DNA from: Rhodocyclaceae bacterium UBA1310
GTDB taxonomy: Bacteria; Pseudomonadota; Gammaproteobacteria; Burkholderiales; Rhodocyclaceae
Length of the DNA: 10,849 nt
Direction: 5' to 3'
NCBI GenBank assembly: GCA_002307175.1
Contig: DBTS01000086.1
Coordinates: 8,733 to 19,581, forward strand
The notes under the pieces were generated by a model. The model saw only the letters and a list, made by a program, of their open reading frames with translations. It was not told the origin of the DNA and did no database searches. Made by a program: the position numbers and the translations under genes. Within the stretch, counting starts at the first letter, position 1, and each line of letters begins with the position of its first letter. Shown piece by piece: positions 4,804 through 10,849 of the stretch.

Positions 4804-6018
4804 ATGACTTACGAACAAGTGGAAACCCACAACGGAACCCCCATCAAGATGTGGACGCATGGTGTGCCGGTGGAAGACGATGCCCGCGCACAGCTCCTGA
4901 AGACGGCATCCCTGCCCTTCATCTTCCACCATATGGCGGTGATGCCGGATGTGCATCTGGGAAAAGGCTCCACGATTGGCAGCGTGATTCCCACGCAGGG
5001 GGCGATCATTCCGGCGGCGGTAGGGGTGGATATCGGCTGTGGCATGTCAGCCGTGCGTACCACGCTGAAGGCTGCGGATCTGGCAGATCTGCCGGCGCTG
5101 CGTGCGGCCATTGAGCGTGCCGTGCCACATGGCCGTGATGTGACGCGTGGTGGCCGCGACAAAGGTTCCTGGCAAAACCCGCCGGATAACGTGAATGCCC
5201 TGTGGGCACAACTGGAACCGGGTTTTGCCGCGATCACCGCGAAGTATCCGCGCCTGAAGAACACCAATAACCATATGCACCTGGGGACCTTGGGAACGGG
5301 AAACCATTTCATCGAGATCTGTCTGGATGAGGCGGAACAGGTCTGGTTCATGCTGCATTCGGGCTCACGTGGTATTGGCAACGCCATCGGTACGCTATTC
5401 ATCCGGCTGGCACAGGAAAACATGGGAGATGCTCTCAAAACCCTGCCGGATGTGGCATTGGCGTATCTGGAGGAAGGCTCGGAACTGTTTGCCGACTATC
5501 TGGAAGCCGTGCATTGGGCGCAGGAATTTGCGCGCCTGAACCGTGTGGCGATGATGCAAAACGTGGTGGCAGCGGTCTCATCCCTGCTCGCCCGTCCGGT
5601 GGAGCTGGCGTCCGAGCAGGTGGATTGTCATCATAATTACGTGCAGCGCGAACATCACTACGAAAATGATGTCTATGTGACTCGCAAGGGTGCAGTCTCG
5701 GCCCGCCAGGGAGAACTGGGGATCATTCCGGGGTCGATGGGTGCGCGCAGCTACATTGTGCGTGGCCTGGGCAATACGGAGGCGTTTACCTCGTGCAGCC
5801 ATGGTGCCGGGCGTGCCATGAGCCGGACCCAGGCGAAAAAGCGTTTCACGGTGGAAGACCAGGTACGAACCACGGCGCATGTGGAATGCCGCAAGGATGC
5901 CGATGTGATTGACGAAATCCCGCTGGCGTACAAGGATATCGATGCGGTGATGCAGGCCCAGAGTGATCTGGTGGAGATTGTGCACACCCTGAGACAGGTG
6001 GTGTGTGTGAAAGGTTAG
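4804..6018 (+). CDS. rtcB: RtcB, GTP- and Mn2+-dependent RNA ligase (404 aa)
   Basis: RtcB joins RNA ends carrying 2',3'-cyclic phosphate or 3'-phosphate to 5'-OH ends through a His-GMP intermediate; in bacteria it repairs cleaved tRNA and rRNA. The full E. coli-like length (408 aa there) and all key residues are visible: metal ligands D76 and C79 in VDIGCG, H168 in GTGNHF, H185 in HSGSRG and H276/H277 in CHHNYV, and the guanylated histidine H333 in SCSHGAGRAMSR. The start follows AGAGGA with proper spacing. No archease (RtcB activator) gene lies in the window. The stop is 4 nt before the next start, so rtcB and the HEAT-repeat gene are tightly coupled, with the downstream ribosome site overlapping the rtcB end. 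Confidence 0.97.
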   Translation: MTYEQVETHNGTPIKMWTHGVPVEDDARAQLLKTASLPFIFHHMAVMPDVHLGKGSTIGSVIPTQGAIIPAAVGVDIGCGMSAVRTTLKAADLADLPALRAAIERAVPHGRDVTRGGRDKGSWQNPPDNVNALWAQLEPGFAAITAKYPRLKNTNNHMHLGTLGTGNHFIEICLDEAEQVWFMLHSGSRGIGNAIGTLFIRLAQENMGDALKTLPDVALAYLEEGSELFADYLEAVHWAQEFARLNRVAMMQNVVAAVSSLLARPVELASEQVDCHHNYVQREHHYENDVYVTRKGAVSARQGELGIIPGSMGARSYIVRGLGNTEAFTSCSHGAGRAMSRTQAKKRFTVEDQVRTTAHVECRKDADVIDEIPLAYKDIDAVMQAQSDLVEIVHTLRQVVCVKG

Positions 6019-6022
6019 GGAA

Positions 6023-7378
6023 ATGGGTTTCGATGTGAAGGAGTGGTTGGACACGCTGTCGAGCAAGTCACCGTACGAGCTGTCGGAAGAGCGTCTGCAC
6101 GAGCTGGCAAGCGACGGCAACGGTTACGTGCGTGAAAGCGCCACGCGTGCGCTGGTCGGTGCCCAGTCACCGGAAGCCCTGCGTGTGCTGCTGGAGCGCC
6201 TCAATGACTGGGTGCCTCAGGTACGCCAGGCCGCACGCGAGGCGGTGGAAGCGTATCTGCAGCCAGCCCGTCTGCCCGTGCTGCTCGCCAATCTGGATGC
6301 CCTGCTGGCGCTGACCACCAAGGGGCGTGCGGATCATGGCGAAGTGCTGGAACGGGCCGGTGCGCTGCTGCGTTTGCGCGAAGCGCGTATCGAAGTCATG
6401 CGTCACGCGATGATCCGCCATGGTGCGGCAGCGCGCTTCCTGTTTGCGCAGCTGGCCGAAGGCTGCGAAGAGGCCGTGCGGGCCAGGGTGTTCGGGCGTT
6501 TTCTCGAACATCCGGATGTCACGGTGCGTTTGCAGGTGGTGCGGGCATGTGGCGAATACGCCGCAGATTGGAGTACCGAACTGTTGCTGCGGGGATTGGA
6601 CGATGCACATTTTGCGGTGCGGCGTGAAGCCCTGCATCTGGCGTTTCCGCGCTGTACTGAAGCGGCTGCACGCCATGCATTGCTGGCGCGCTGTCTGCTT
6701 GACCGTTGCACGCCGGTGCGGGAATGGGCTGTGTGGCTGGCGCACAAGAGTGGTTTCGACTGCCCTGCGTTCGTCCGCACCCAGGTCGAGATGGCCCGTC
6801 TTTCAGGCCAGACTCCAGCCGAGTTGCTGGGGATGATCCATGCCCTGTGCGACAGCGCCCAGTTGCTCTTCGTGCAGGCCGCGCTGCGGCATCCGCAGGT
6901 GAAGGTGCGGCGTATGGCCCTGCTGGCCTTTGTCCGGCTGGCTCCGCAGGCCAGTGATGAAGCAGTGGCAAAGGCGCTGGCTGATCCCGCGCCCAAGCTT
7001 CTGCAACTGGCGCGGCGGTTTATTGGTGAGGGGACGGTGGCCCTGTCGACGAAGCAGTTCCAGCAAGCCTTTGCGGAAGCCATTGAGCGGTGTGGCATGG
7101 CGCGCGCCGTGCTGATTGCAGAAATGATGATGTACTGGGAAAGGCTCGATAGCCTGCTTGTCTGCGCCAAGCTGTGTGCTCCCGGGGAGCGCCGCATCGT
7201 CAGTCAGGCATTCCAGGCCTGGGCACGTGTCGGCATGGTGAATGCCCAGCCTGATCCGGCGCGGCGTCTGCTGCTGCAGGCAAGGTTGCGAGAGCTGAAA
7301 CGCCTTGGGGTGTTGCCGGAAACGCCGGAAATCCGTTTCACATTCGAAGTTTGGGGCATTTTTCCGGGAAACGGTTAA
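6023..7378 (+). CDS. HEAT-repeat protein of the RNA-repair operon, function unknown (451 aa)
   Basis: An all-helical repeat protein with no catalytic motif that I can recognise. HEAT-like units with the typical D-x-x-VR-x-x-A pattern appear at about residues 31-48 (NGYVRESATRAL), 62-77 (WVPQVRQAAREAV), 163-178 (HPDVTVRLQVVRACG), 193-206 (DAHFAVRREALHLA) and 290-304 (HPQVKVRRMALLAFV). Weaker units lie between and after. It is rich in Arg and Leu, with no signal peptide or membrane segment. The start ATG 6023 lies 4 nt after the rtcB stop, with AGGGA just upstream, implying translational coupling and probably a stoichiometric link to RtcB. HEAT solenoids usually bind proteins or nucleic acids, so it may be an adaptor or RNA-holding subunit; this is inference. 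I do not recognise a named family. Confidence 0.85.
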   Translation: MGFDVKEWLDTLSSKSPYELSEERLHELASDGNGYVRESATRALVGAQSPEALRVLLERLNDWVPQVRQAAREAVEAYLQPARLPVLLANLDALLALTTKGRADHGEVLERAGALLRLREARIEVMRHAMIRHGAAARFLFAQLAEGCEEAVRARVFGRFLEHPDVTVRLQVVRACGEYAADWSTELLLRGLDDAHFAVRREALHLAFPRCTEAAARHALLARCLLDRCTPVREWAVWLAHKSGFDCPAFVRTQVEMARLSGQTPAELLGMIHALCDSAQLLFVQAALRHPQVKVRRMALLAFVRLAPQASDEAVAKALADPAPKLLQLARRFIGEGTVALSTKQFQQAFAEAIERCGMARAVLIAEMMMYWERLDSLLVCAKLCAPGERRIVSQAFQAWARVGMVNAQPDPARRLLLQARLRELKRLGVLPETPEIRFTFEVWGIFPGNG

Positions 7379-7414
7379 TGAAAAATACCGTGCGTCGTAT
7401 TACAGACAGATACT

Positions 7415-7454
7415 GCTGAAAACGCTGGGCCTAAATGCTGCAGCGTGTTTCAGC
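7415..7454 (+). repeat. Strong 13-bp stem-loop before the nucleotidyltransferase gene
   Basis: GCTGAAA (7415-7421) pairs with TTTCAGC (7448-7454), and ACGCTG (7422-7427) pairs with CAGCGT (7441-7446). That gives 13 Watson-Crick pairs with one bulged G (7447) and a 13-nt loop. The stem ends immediately before the purine-rich ribosome site and 13 nt before ATG 7468. There is no U-tract, so a regulatory or RNA-processing role is more likely than termination. Confidence 0.7.
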
Positions 7455-7467
7455 CGAAAGAAGAAAC

Positions 7468-8268
7468 ATGTTGCAGACAGAAACACTGAGTGCCCATCCG
7501 GTGGATGAGGCCGTGCGTGAGAGCGTGATGAAAGCTCTCGCCGAAATCGAAGAAAAACATGATGTGCGCGTGCTTTTTGCGTGCGAATCCGGCAGCCGGG
7601 GCTGGGGTTTTGCCTCGCCAGACAGCGACTATGATGTGCGTTTCGTCTACGTGCACTGTCTGCCGTGGTACCTCACCGTCGGTGAGCAGCGCGATGTGAT
7701 CGAACTGCCAATCAGCGATGAGCTGGATGTGAGCGGCTGGGAGTTGCGCAAAGCCCTGCAGCTACTCGGGAATTCCAATCCCACCTTGCTGGAATGGCTT
7801 GATTCGCCAGTTGTGTACCGGCAGGATGACGCTTGGGTCGGGCGCGTGAAGGCAATGCAGTCTGGGTTTTTCTCTGGTATGCGTGTGCGGCATCATTATC
7901 TCGCCATGGCGCGCAAGAATTTTCGTGGCTATCTGCAGGGCGAATCGGTACGCCTGAAGAAATACCTGTATGTGCTGCGCCCGCTGCTGGCGGCCCAATG
8001 GGTGGATGAAGGGCGCGGCATGCCACCGATGCGCTTTGCCGAACTGGTCGAAGGTCTGGTCACGGATGCTACTTTGCGCGCCGAGATCAATGCCCTGCTG
8101 GCAGCCAAGATGCGCGCCGGTGAGGCCGAATACAGCCCCTGCTGGCCCGGTATCCATGCATTTATCGCAGAGCGTTTGGCACGGGCGGATGCAGAAATCG
8201 AGCATCCACGCCCATGGGGATGTCGTGTCGAGCTGGACCGGCTGCTGATGCAGACAGTGACGAGCTGA
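7468..8268 (+). CDS. RlaP-type predicted nucleotidyltransferase of RNA-repair operon (266 aa)
   Basis: Member of the pol-beta-like nucleotidyltransferase group (YcgL type; as I recall the Pfam family is called RlaP because it travels with RNA-repair ligases). The active-site pattern is clear: G42-S43 in ESGSRGWGF, followed by D54 and D56 in SPDSDYDVR, the metal-binding aspartates. The C-terminal half is helical, with conserved-looking KKYLYVLRPLLAAQW and WPGIHAFI segments. The start at 7468 (MLQTETLS) is preferred because the purine-rich GAAAGAAGAA is upstream; an ATG at 7435 lies in the loop of the 7415-7454 hairpin and has no ribosome site. It probably transfers a nucleotide to an RNA end or another substrate, but the substrate is unknown. 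It sits 24 nt before rtcA. Confidence 0.88.
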   Translation: MLQTETLSAHPVDEAVRESVMKALAEIEEKHDVRVLFACESGSRGWGFASPDSDYDVRFVYVHCLPWYLTVGEQRDVIELPISDELDVSGWELRKALQLLGNSNPTLLEWLDSPVVYRQDDAWVGRVKAMQSGFFSGMRVRHHYLAMARKNFRGYLQGESVRLKKYLYVLRPLLAAQWVDEGRGMPPMRFAELVEGLVTDATLRAEINALLAAKMRAGEAEYSPCWPGIHAFIAERLARADAEIEHPRPWGCRVELDRLLMQTVTS

Positions 8269-8292
8269 TCGCTTCAAGAAGAAAGAAAAGGA

Positions 8293-9321
8293 ATGATAGA
8301 ACTTGATGGTTCCCAGGGCGAAGGTGGCGGCCAGATTCTGCGCACCGCACTGACCCTGTCGATGATTACGGGGATTCCCTTCCGCATCGCAAAGATTCGT
8401 GCGCGCCGGCAGAAGCCGGGGCTGTTGCGTCAGCATCTGACGGCAGTGCGCGCGGCGGCTGAAATCTGCGGCGCACAGCTTGCGGGGGCCGAGGCTGGCT
8501 CGCTAAGCCTGGAATTTGTGCCGGGGAAGATCCGTGGTGGTGATTATACGTATGCCATCGGCACGGCCGGATCATGCACGCTGGTGCTGCAGACTGTGCT
8601 GCCGGCGCTGTGGTTTGCCGATGCACCGAGCACGGTGCTGGTCAGTGGCGGCACACACAACAGCATGGCGCCGCCCGCTGATTTTCTGATTGAGGCGTGG
8701 TTGCCGCTGATGCGCAGAATGGGCGTGACGACGCAGCTGGAACTGCTGCGGCATGGTTTCTATCCTGCCGGGGGTGGTCAGTTGCGCGCCACGGTTGAGC
8801 CTTCTCCCAAGCTGCAGCCGCTGGATCTGCATGAACGTGGGGATTTGCGCGAAGTACGTGCCGTGTCGGTCGTGGCGGGTGTACCGGCGAATGTGGCCAA
8901 GCGCGAGCTCGGCGTGGTGGCAGCCGAACTGGCGGATCTGGGGCCGGCATTTGTCGGTATGGAAAGCGATCTGCGTGGCCTGCCTTCCAACGAAGGGCCT
9001 GGCAACGCCTTGCTGCTGGCGCTGGGGTATGAGCATCTCACCGAGATGTTCACCACGTTTGGCGAGAAAGGTGTGACGGCGGAACGGGTGGCGCAGCGAC
9101 TGGTGGCCGGAGTGCGGGCGTATTGTGCGGGGACTGCTGCCGTTGCGGAGCATCTGGCGGATCAACTGGTGTTGCCGATGGCGCTGGCAGGTGCTGGGGC
9201 ATTCACGACAACGCAGCTGTCGTCGCATCTGACAACCAATTGCGAGGTGATTGCAAAGTTTCTGCCCGTGGAGTTTGCCATTGAGTCGGCGCCGGGGCGG
9301 CATACAATCCGGGTTACCTGA
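8293..9321 (+). CDS. rtcA: RtcA, RNA 3'-terminal phosphate cyclase (342 aa)
   Basis: RtcA uses ATP to convert RNA 3'-phosphate (and 2'-phosphate) ends to 2',3'-cyclic phosphates, regenerating ends RtcB can use. The sequence begins with the family hallmark MIELDGSQGEGGGQILRTAL and has RARRQKPGLLRQH (36-48), GGTHN (119-123) and the C-terminal SSHLTTNCEVI (310-320), whose H312 corresponds to the adenylated His309 of E. coli RtcA. Its length equals the family norm (about 340 aa). The start has a purine-rich AAGAAGAAAGAAAAGGA upstream, close-spaced but plausible; no other start preserves the motif. It is the last gene of the operon, and its 3' end carries a sigma-70-like promoter for the next gene. 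Confidence 0.97.
   Translation: MIELDGSQGEGGGQILRTALTLSMITGIPFRIAKIRARRQKPGLLRQHLTAVRAAAEICGAQLAGAEAGSLSLEFVPGKIRGGDYTYAIGTAGSCTLVLQTVLPALWFADAPSTVLVSGGTHNSMAPPADFLIEAWLPLMRRMGVTTQLELLRHGFYPAGGGQLRATVEPSPKLQPLDLHERGDLREVRAVSVVAGVPANVAKRELGVVAAELADLGPAFVGMESDLRGLPSNEGPGNALLLALGYEHLTEMFTTFGEKGVTAERVAQRLVAGVRAYCAGTAAVAEHLADQLVLPMALAGAGAFTTTQLSSHLTTNCEVIAKFLPVEFAIESAPGRHTIRVT
9281..9308 (+). promoter_or_regulatory. Sigma-70-type promoter for the globin gene, inside the end of rtcA
   Basis: TTGAGT (9281-9286) and TACAAT (9303-9308) are separated by 16 nt, matching the -35 and -10 consensus at 4/6 and 5/6 positions. Start of transcription near 9315 would give a leader of about 27 nt. This would uncouple the globin gene from the sigma-54 operon. 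Confidence 0.5.
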
Positions 9322-9341
9322 TACTACAATCAAGCATTCCC

Positions 9342-9737
9342 ATGACCGAGAATCCTGGTACTCCCCTCAATCCATTCGATGAATTCGGTGGTGAGGCGGT
9401 GGTGCGACAACTGGTCGATCGCTTCTACGACCTGATGGATGAGTTGCCGGAAGCCTACGTGATCCGCAAGCTGCATCCCGAAGATCTCTTCGGCTCACGC
9501 CAGAAGCTTTTCGATTTCCTCTGTGGCTGGCTCGGCGGGCCGCAGTATTACGTCGAAAAGCATGGCCATCCACGCCTGCGCGCGCGTCACCTGCCGTTTG
9601 CCATTGGCGAGGTGGAGCGCGACGCGTGGCTGCTGTGCATGGAGCAGGCGATGGGGGAAATACTGCCGACGGGGCGTGCGCATGAGCACATTCTGGTGAA
9701 ACTGCGCGAACTGGCTGATTTCATGCGCAACCGGTGA
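9342..9737 (+). CDS. Group II truncated hemoglobin (131 aa)
   Basis: Small 2-over-2 heme protein of the trHbO/YjbI class, thought to bind O2 or react with NO and peroxide in the cytoplasm. Recognisable residues are the B10 tyrosine Y29 in RFYDLMDE, the E-helix to F region LFDFLCGWLGGPQYY (56-70), the proximal F8 histidine H83 in RARHLPF and the class-typical tryptophan G8 (W96) in ERDAWLLCM. The length is normal. There is no clear Shine-Dalgarno sequence upstream of ATG 9342, so translation may be weak or use a short leader from the promoter at 9281-9308. It lies 20 nt after rtcA, so read-through from the repair operon is also likely. A functional link to RNA repair is not implied by the sequence. 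Confidence 0.93.
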   Translation: MTENPGTPLNPFDEFGGEAVVRQLVDRFYDLMDELPEAYVIRKLHPEDLFGSRQKLFDFLCGWLGGPQYYVEKHGHPRLRARHLPFAIGEVERDAWLLCMEQAMGEILPTGRAHEHILVKLRELADFMRNR

Positions 9738-9750
9738 GCTTGCGCCAACC

Positions 9751-9772
9751 CTGCCGGGCAATGGCCCGGCAG
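9751..9772. terminator. Hairpin terminator between convergent genes
   Basis: CTGCCGGGC (9751-9759) and GCCCGGCAG (9764-9772) form a perfect 9-bp GC-rich stem with an AATG loop, centred between the stops of the globin gene and the converging ABC-F gene. The U-tract is poor on both strands, but position and strength suggest a bidirectional terminator. Confidence 0.65.
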
Positions 9773-9785
9773 CGTCTGTGCAGGA

Positions 9786-10849
9786 TCAGTTCAGGCCCTG
9801 GCTGGAGAGATACTCTTCGTAAGTGCCGCGATAATCGATGATCTGGCCGTCGGCCTTGATTTCGACAATGCGCGTAGCCAGCGAATCAACGAACTCGCGG
9901 TCATGCGAGACGAAGAACAGCGTGCCTTCGAACTTTTCCAGCCCCGCGTTGAGTGCCTCAATGGATTCCATGTCGAGGTGGTTGGTCGGTTCGTCCATCA
10001 CCAGCACGTTCTTGCGCTGCAGCATCAGCTTGCCGAACAGCATGCGGCCCTGTTCGCCCCCGGAGATCACGCGCACGGATTTCTTCACGTCGTCGCCCTG
10101 GAACAGCAGGCGGCCCAGTGTGCCGCGGATCAGCGTGATGGCGTCGTCGCCCTCGTAACCGCCTTCACGCACGTAACTGGAGATCCAGTCGGTGAGGTTC
10201 AGGTCGGAATCGAAATCGGTCGCGTGATCCTGTGAGAAATAGCCATAGCGCGCCTTTTCTGCCCATTTGAGGGCACCACTCTGCGGCGTCAGCGCGCCAA
10301 TCATGAGCTTGAGCAGGGTGGTCTTACCGACGCCGTTTTCACCGATGATGGCCACGCGGTCACCGGCATCAAAGGTGATCGTGAGCTTCTTGATGATGGT
10401 GCGATCGGCTTCGTAGCCGAACGTGAGGTTGTCGATCTCCACGGCCTGGCGGTGCAGCTTTTCCTTCTCGTCGTAGTCGAAGCGGATCCATGGGTACTGG
10501 CGGCTCGAAGGCTTGAATTCGTCGATCTTGATCTTGTCGATCTGCTTGGCGCGGCTGGTGGCCTGGCGGGCCTTGGACTTGTTGGCCGAGAAGCGGCGCA
10601 CGAAGTCCTGCAGTTCCGCCACGCGTTCCTTGGCCTTGGCGTTGGCGGCCTGCTGGCGCTCACGGGCCTGTGTAGAGGCCTCCATGTAATCGTCCCAGGT
10701 GCCCGGCCACACCTGGATGCGGCCATAGTCAAGGTCGGCCATGTGGGTGCACACCTGGTTCAGGAAGTGGCGGTCATGGCTGATGATGATCATCGTGCTC
10801 TCGCGGTTGTTGAGCACCTGTTCGAGCCAGCGGATGGTGTTGATGTCGA
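9786..10849 (-). CDS. ybiT: ABC-F ATPase, YbiT type (partial; N-terminal part beyond window)
   Basis: ABC-F proteins are soluble twin-ATPase factors that act on ribosomes. The visible 353 residues begin just after the first DEPTN-type Walker B (DINTIRWLEQ...) and include the first H-loop, STMIIISHDRHF. They then include the interdomain linker with RFSANKSKARQATSRAKQID, typical of YbiT. The second ATPase domain is complete: Walker A GENGVGKTT, signature ISGGEQGR, Walker B VLVMDEPTNHLD and H-loop FVSHDREF. The protein ends ...EEYLSSQGLN. The reading frame is open to the window edge, so the true start and the first Walker A lie outside. It is convergent with the globin gene. The YbiT subfamily is favoured over Uup or EttA by the linker sequence and tail. 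Confidence 0.93.
   Translation of the reverse strand, partial: DINTIRWLEQVLNNRESTMIIISHDRHFLNQVCTHMADLDYGRIQVWPGTWDDYMEASTQARERQQAANAKAKERVAELQDFVRRFSANKSKARQATSRAKQIDKIKIDEFKPSSRQYPWIRFDYDEKEKLHRQAVEIDNLTFGYEADRTIIKKLTITFDAGDRVAIIGENGVGKTTLLKLMIGALTPQSGALKWAEKARYGYFSQDHATDFDSDLNLTDWISSYVREGGYEGDDAITLIRGTLGRLLFQGDDVKKSVRVISGGEQGRMLFGKLMLQRKNVLVMDEPTNHLDMESIEALNAGLEKFEGTLFFVSHDREFVDSLATRIVEIKADGQIIDYRGTYEEYLSSQGLN

Noticed and set aside
7435..7470. ATG 7435 as start of the nucleotidyltransferase
   Set aside because: It lies in the loop of the 7415-7454 stem, lacks a ribosome site, and adds residues with no family similarity; ATG 7468 has a purine-rich upstream region.

Overview
The window comes from a moderately GC-rich proteobacterium. 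A sigma-54-type RtcR system, a YbiT-type ABC-F protein and a group II truncated globin fit Beta- or Gammaproteobacteria; I lean towards Betaproteobacteria, but the species cannot be read from the sequence. Its core is an RNA-repair locus: a divergent rtcR regulator, then a sigma-54 promoter, a long structured leader RNA carrying two tRNA-like modules, and the genes slipin/SPFH, rtcB, a HEAT-repeat protein, an RlaP-type nucleotidyltransferase and rtcA.

Layout. 63-1232 (-): nitronate monooxygenase-like flavoprotein. 1336-2925 (-): rtcR (CARF plus AAA+ sigma-54 activator). 2926-3066: AT-rich divergent regulatory region with three inverted repeats. 3067-3082: near-consensus -24/-12 promoter. About 3093-3580: nearly 490 nt of GC-rich, hairpin-dense non-coding leader. 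It holds an acceptor/T-arm minihelix (3207-3251), a full cloverleaf-like tRNA relic with a UAU anticodon (3255-3327) and a duplicated hairpin further on. 3593-9321 (+): the repair operon, with strong stem-loops before rtcB (4744-4777) and before the nucleotidyltransferase (7415-7454). 9342-9737 (+): group II truncated hemoglobin, probably with its own sigma-70 promoter inside the end of rtcA. 9751-9772: shared terminator hairpin. 9786-10849 (-): C-terminal two-thirds of a YbiT-type ABC-F ATPase that runs off the window.

How it works together (family knowledge plus inference). RtcR senses RNA ends ending in 2',3'-cyclic phosphate through its CARF domain and activates the sigma-54 promoter. RtcB seals broken RNAs that carry 2',3'-cyclic phosphate or 3'-phosphate and 5'-OH ends. 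RtcA converts terminal phosphates into 2',3'-cyclic phosphates. The slipin, HEAT and nucleotidyltransferase proteins are uncharacterised partners. The most interesting part is the leader: tRNA mimics made from the damage-induced promoter itself. They recall the Y RNAs of the Salmonella rsr-yrlBA-rtcBA operon, but no Ro/Rsr (TROVE) gene is visible here.
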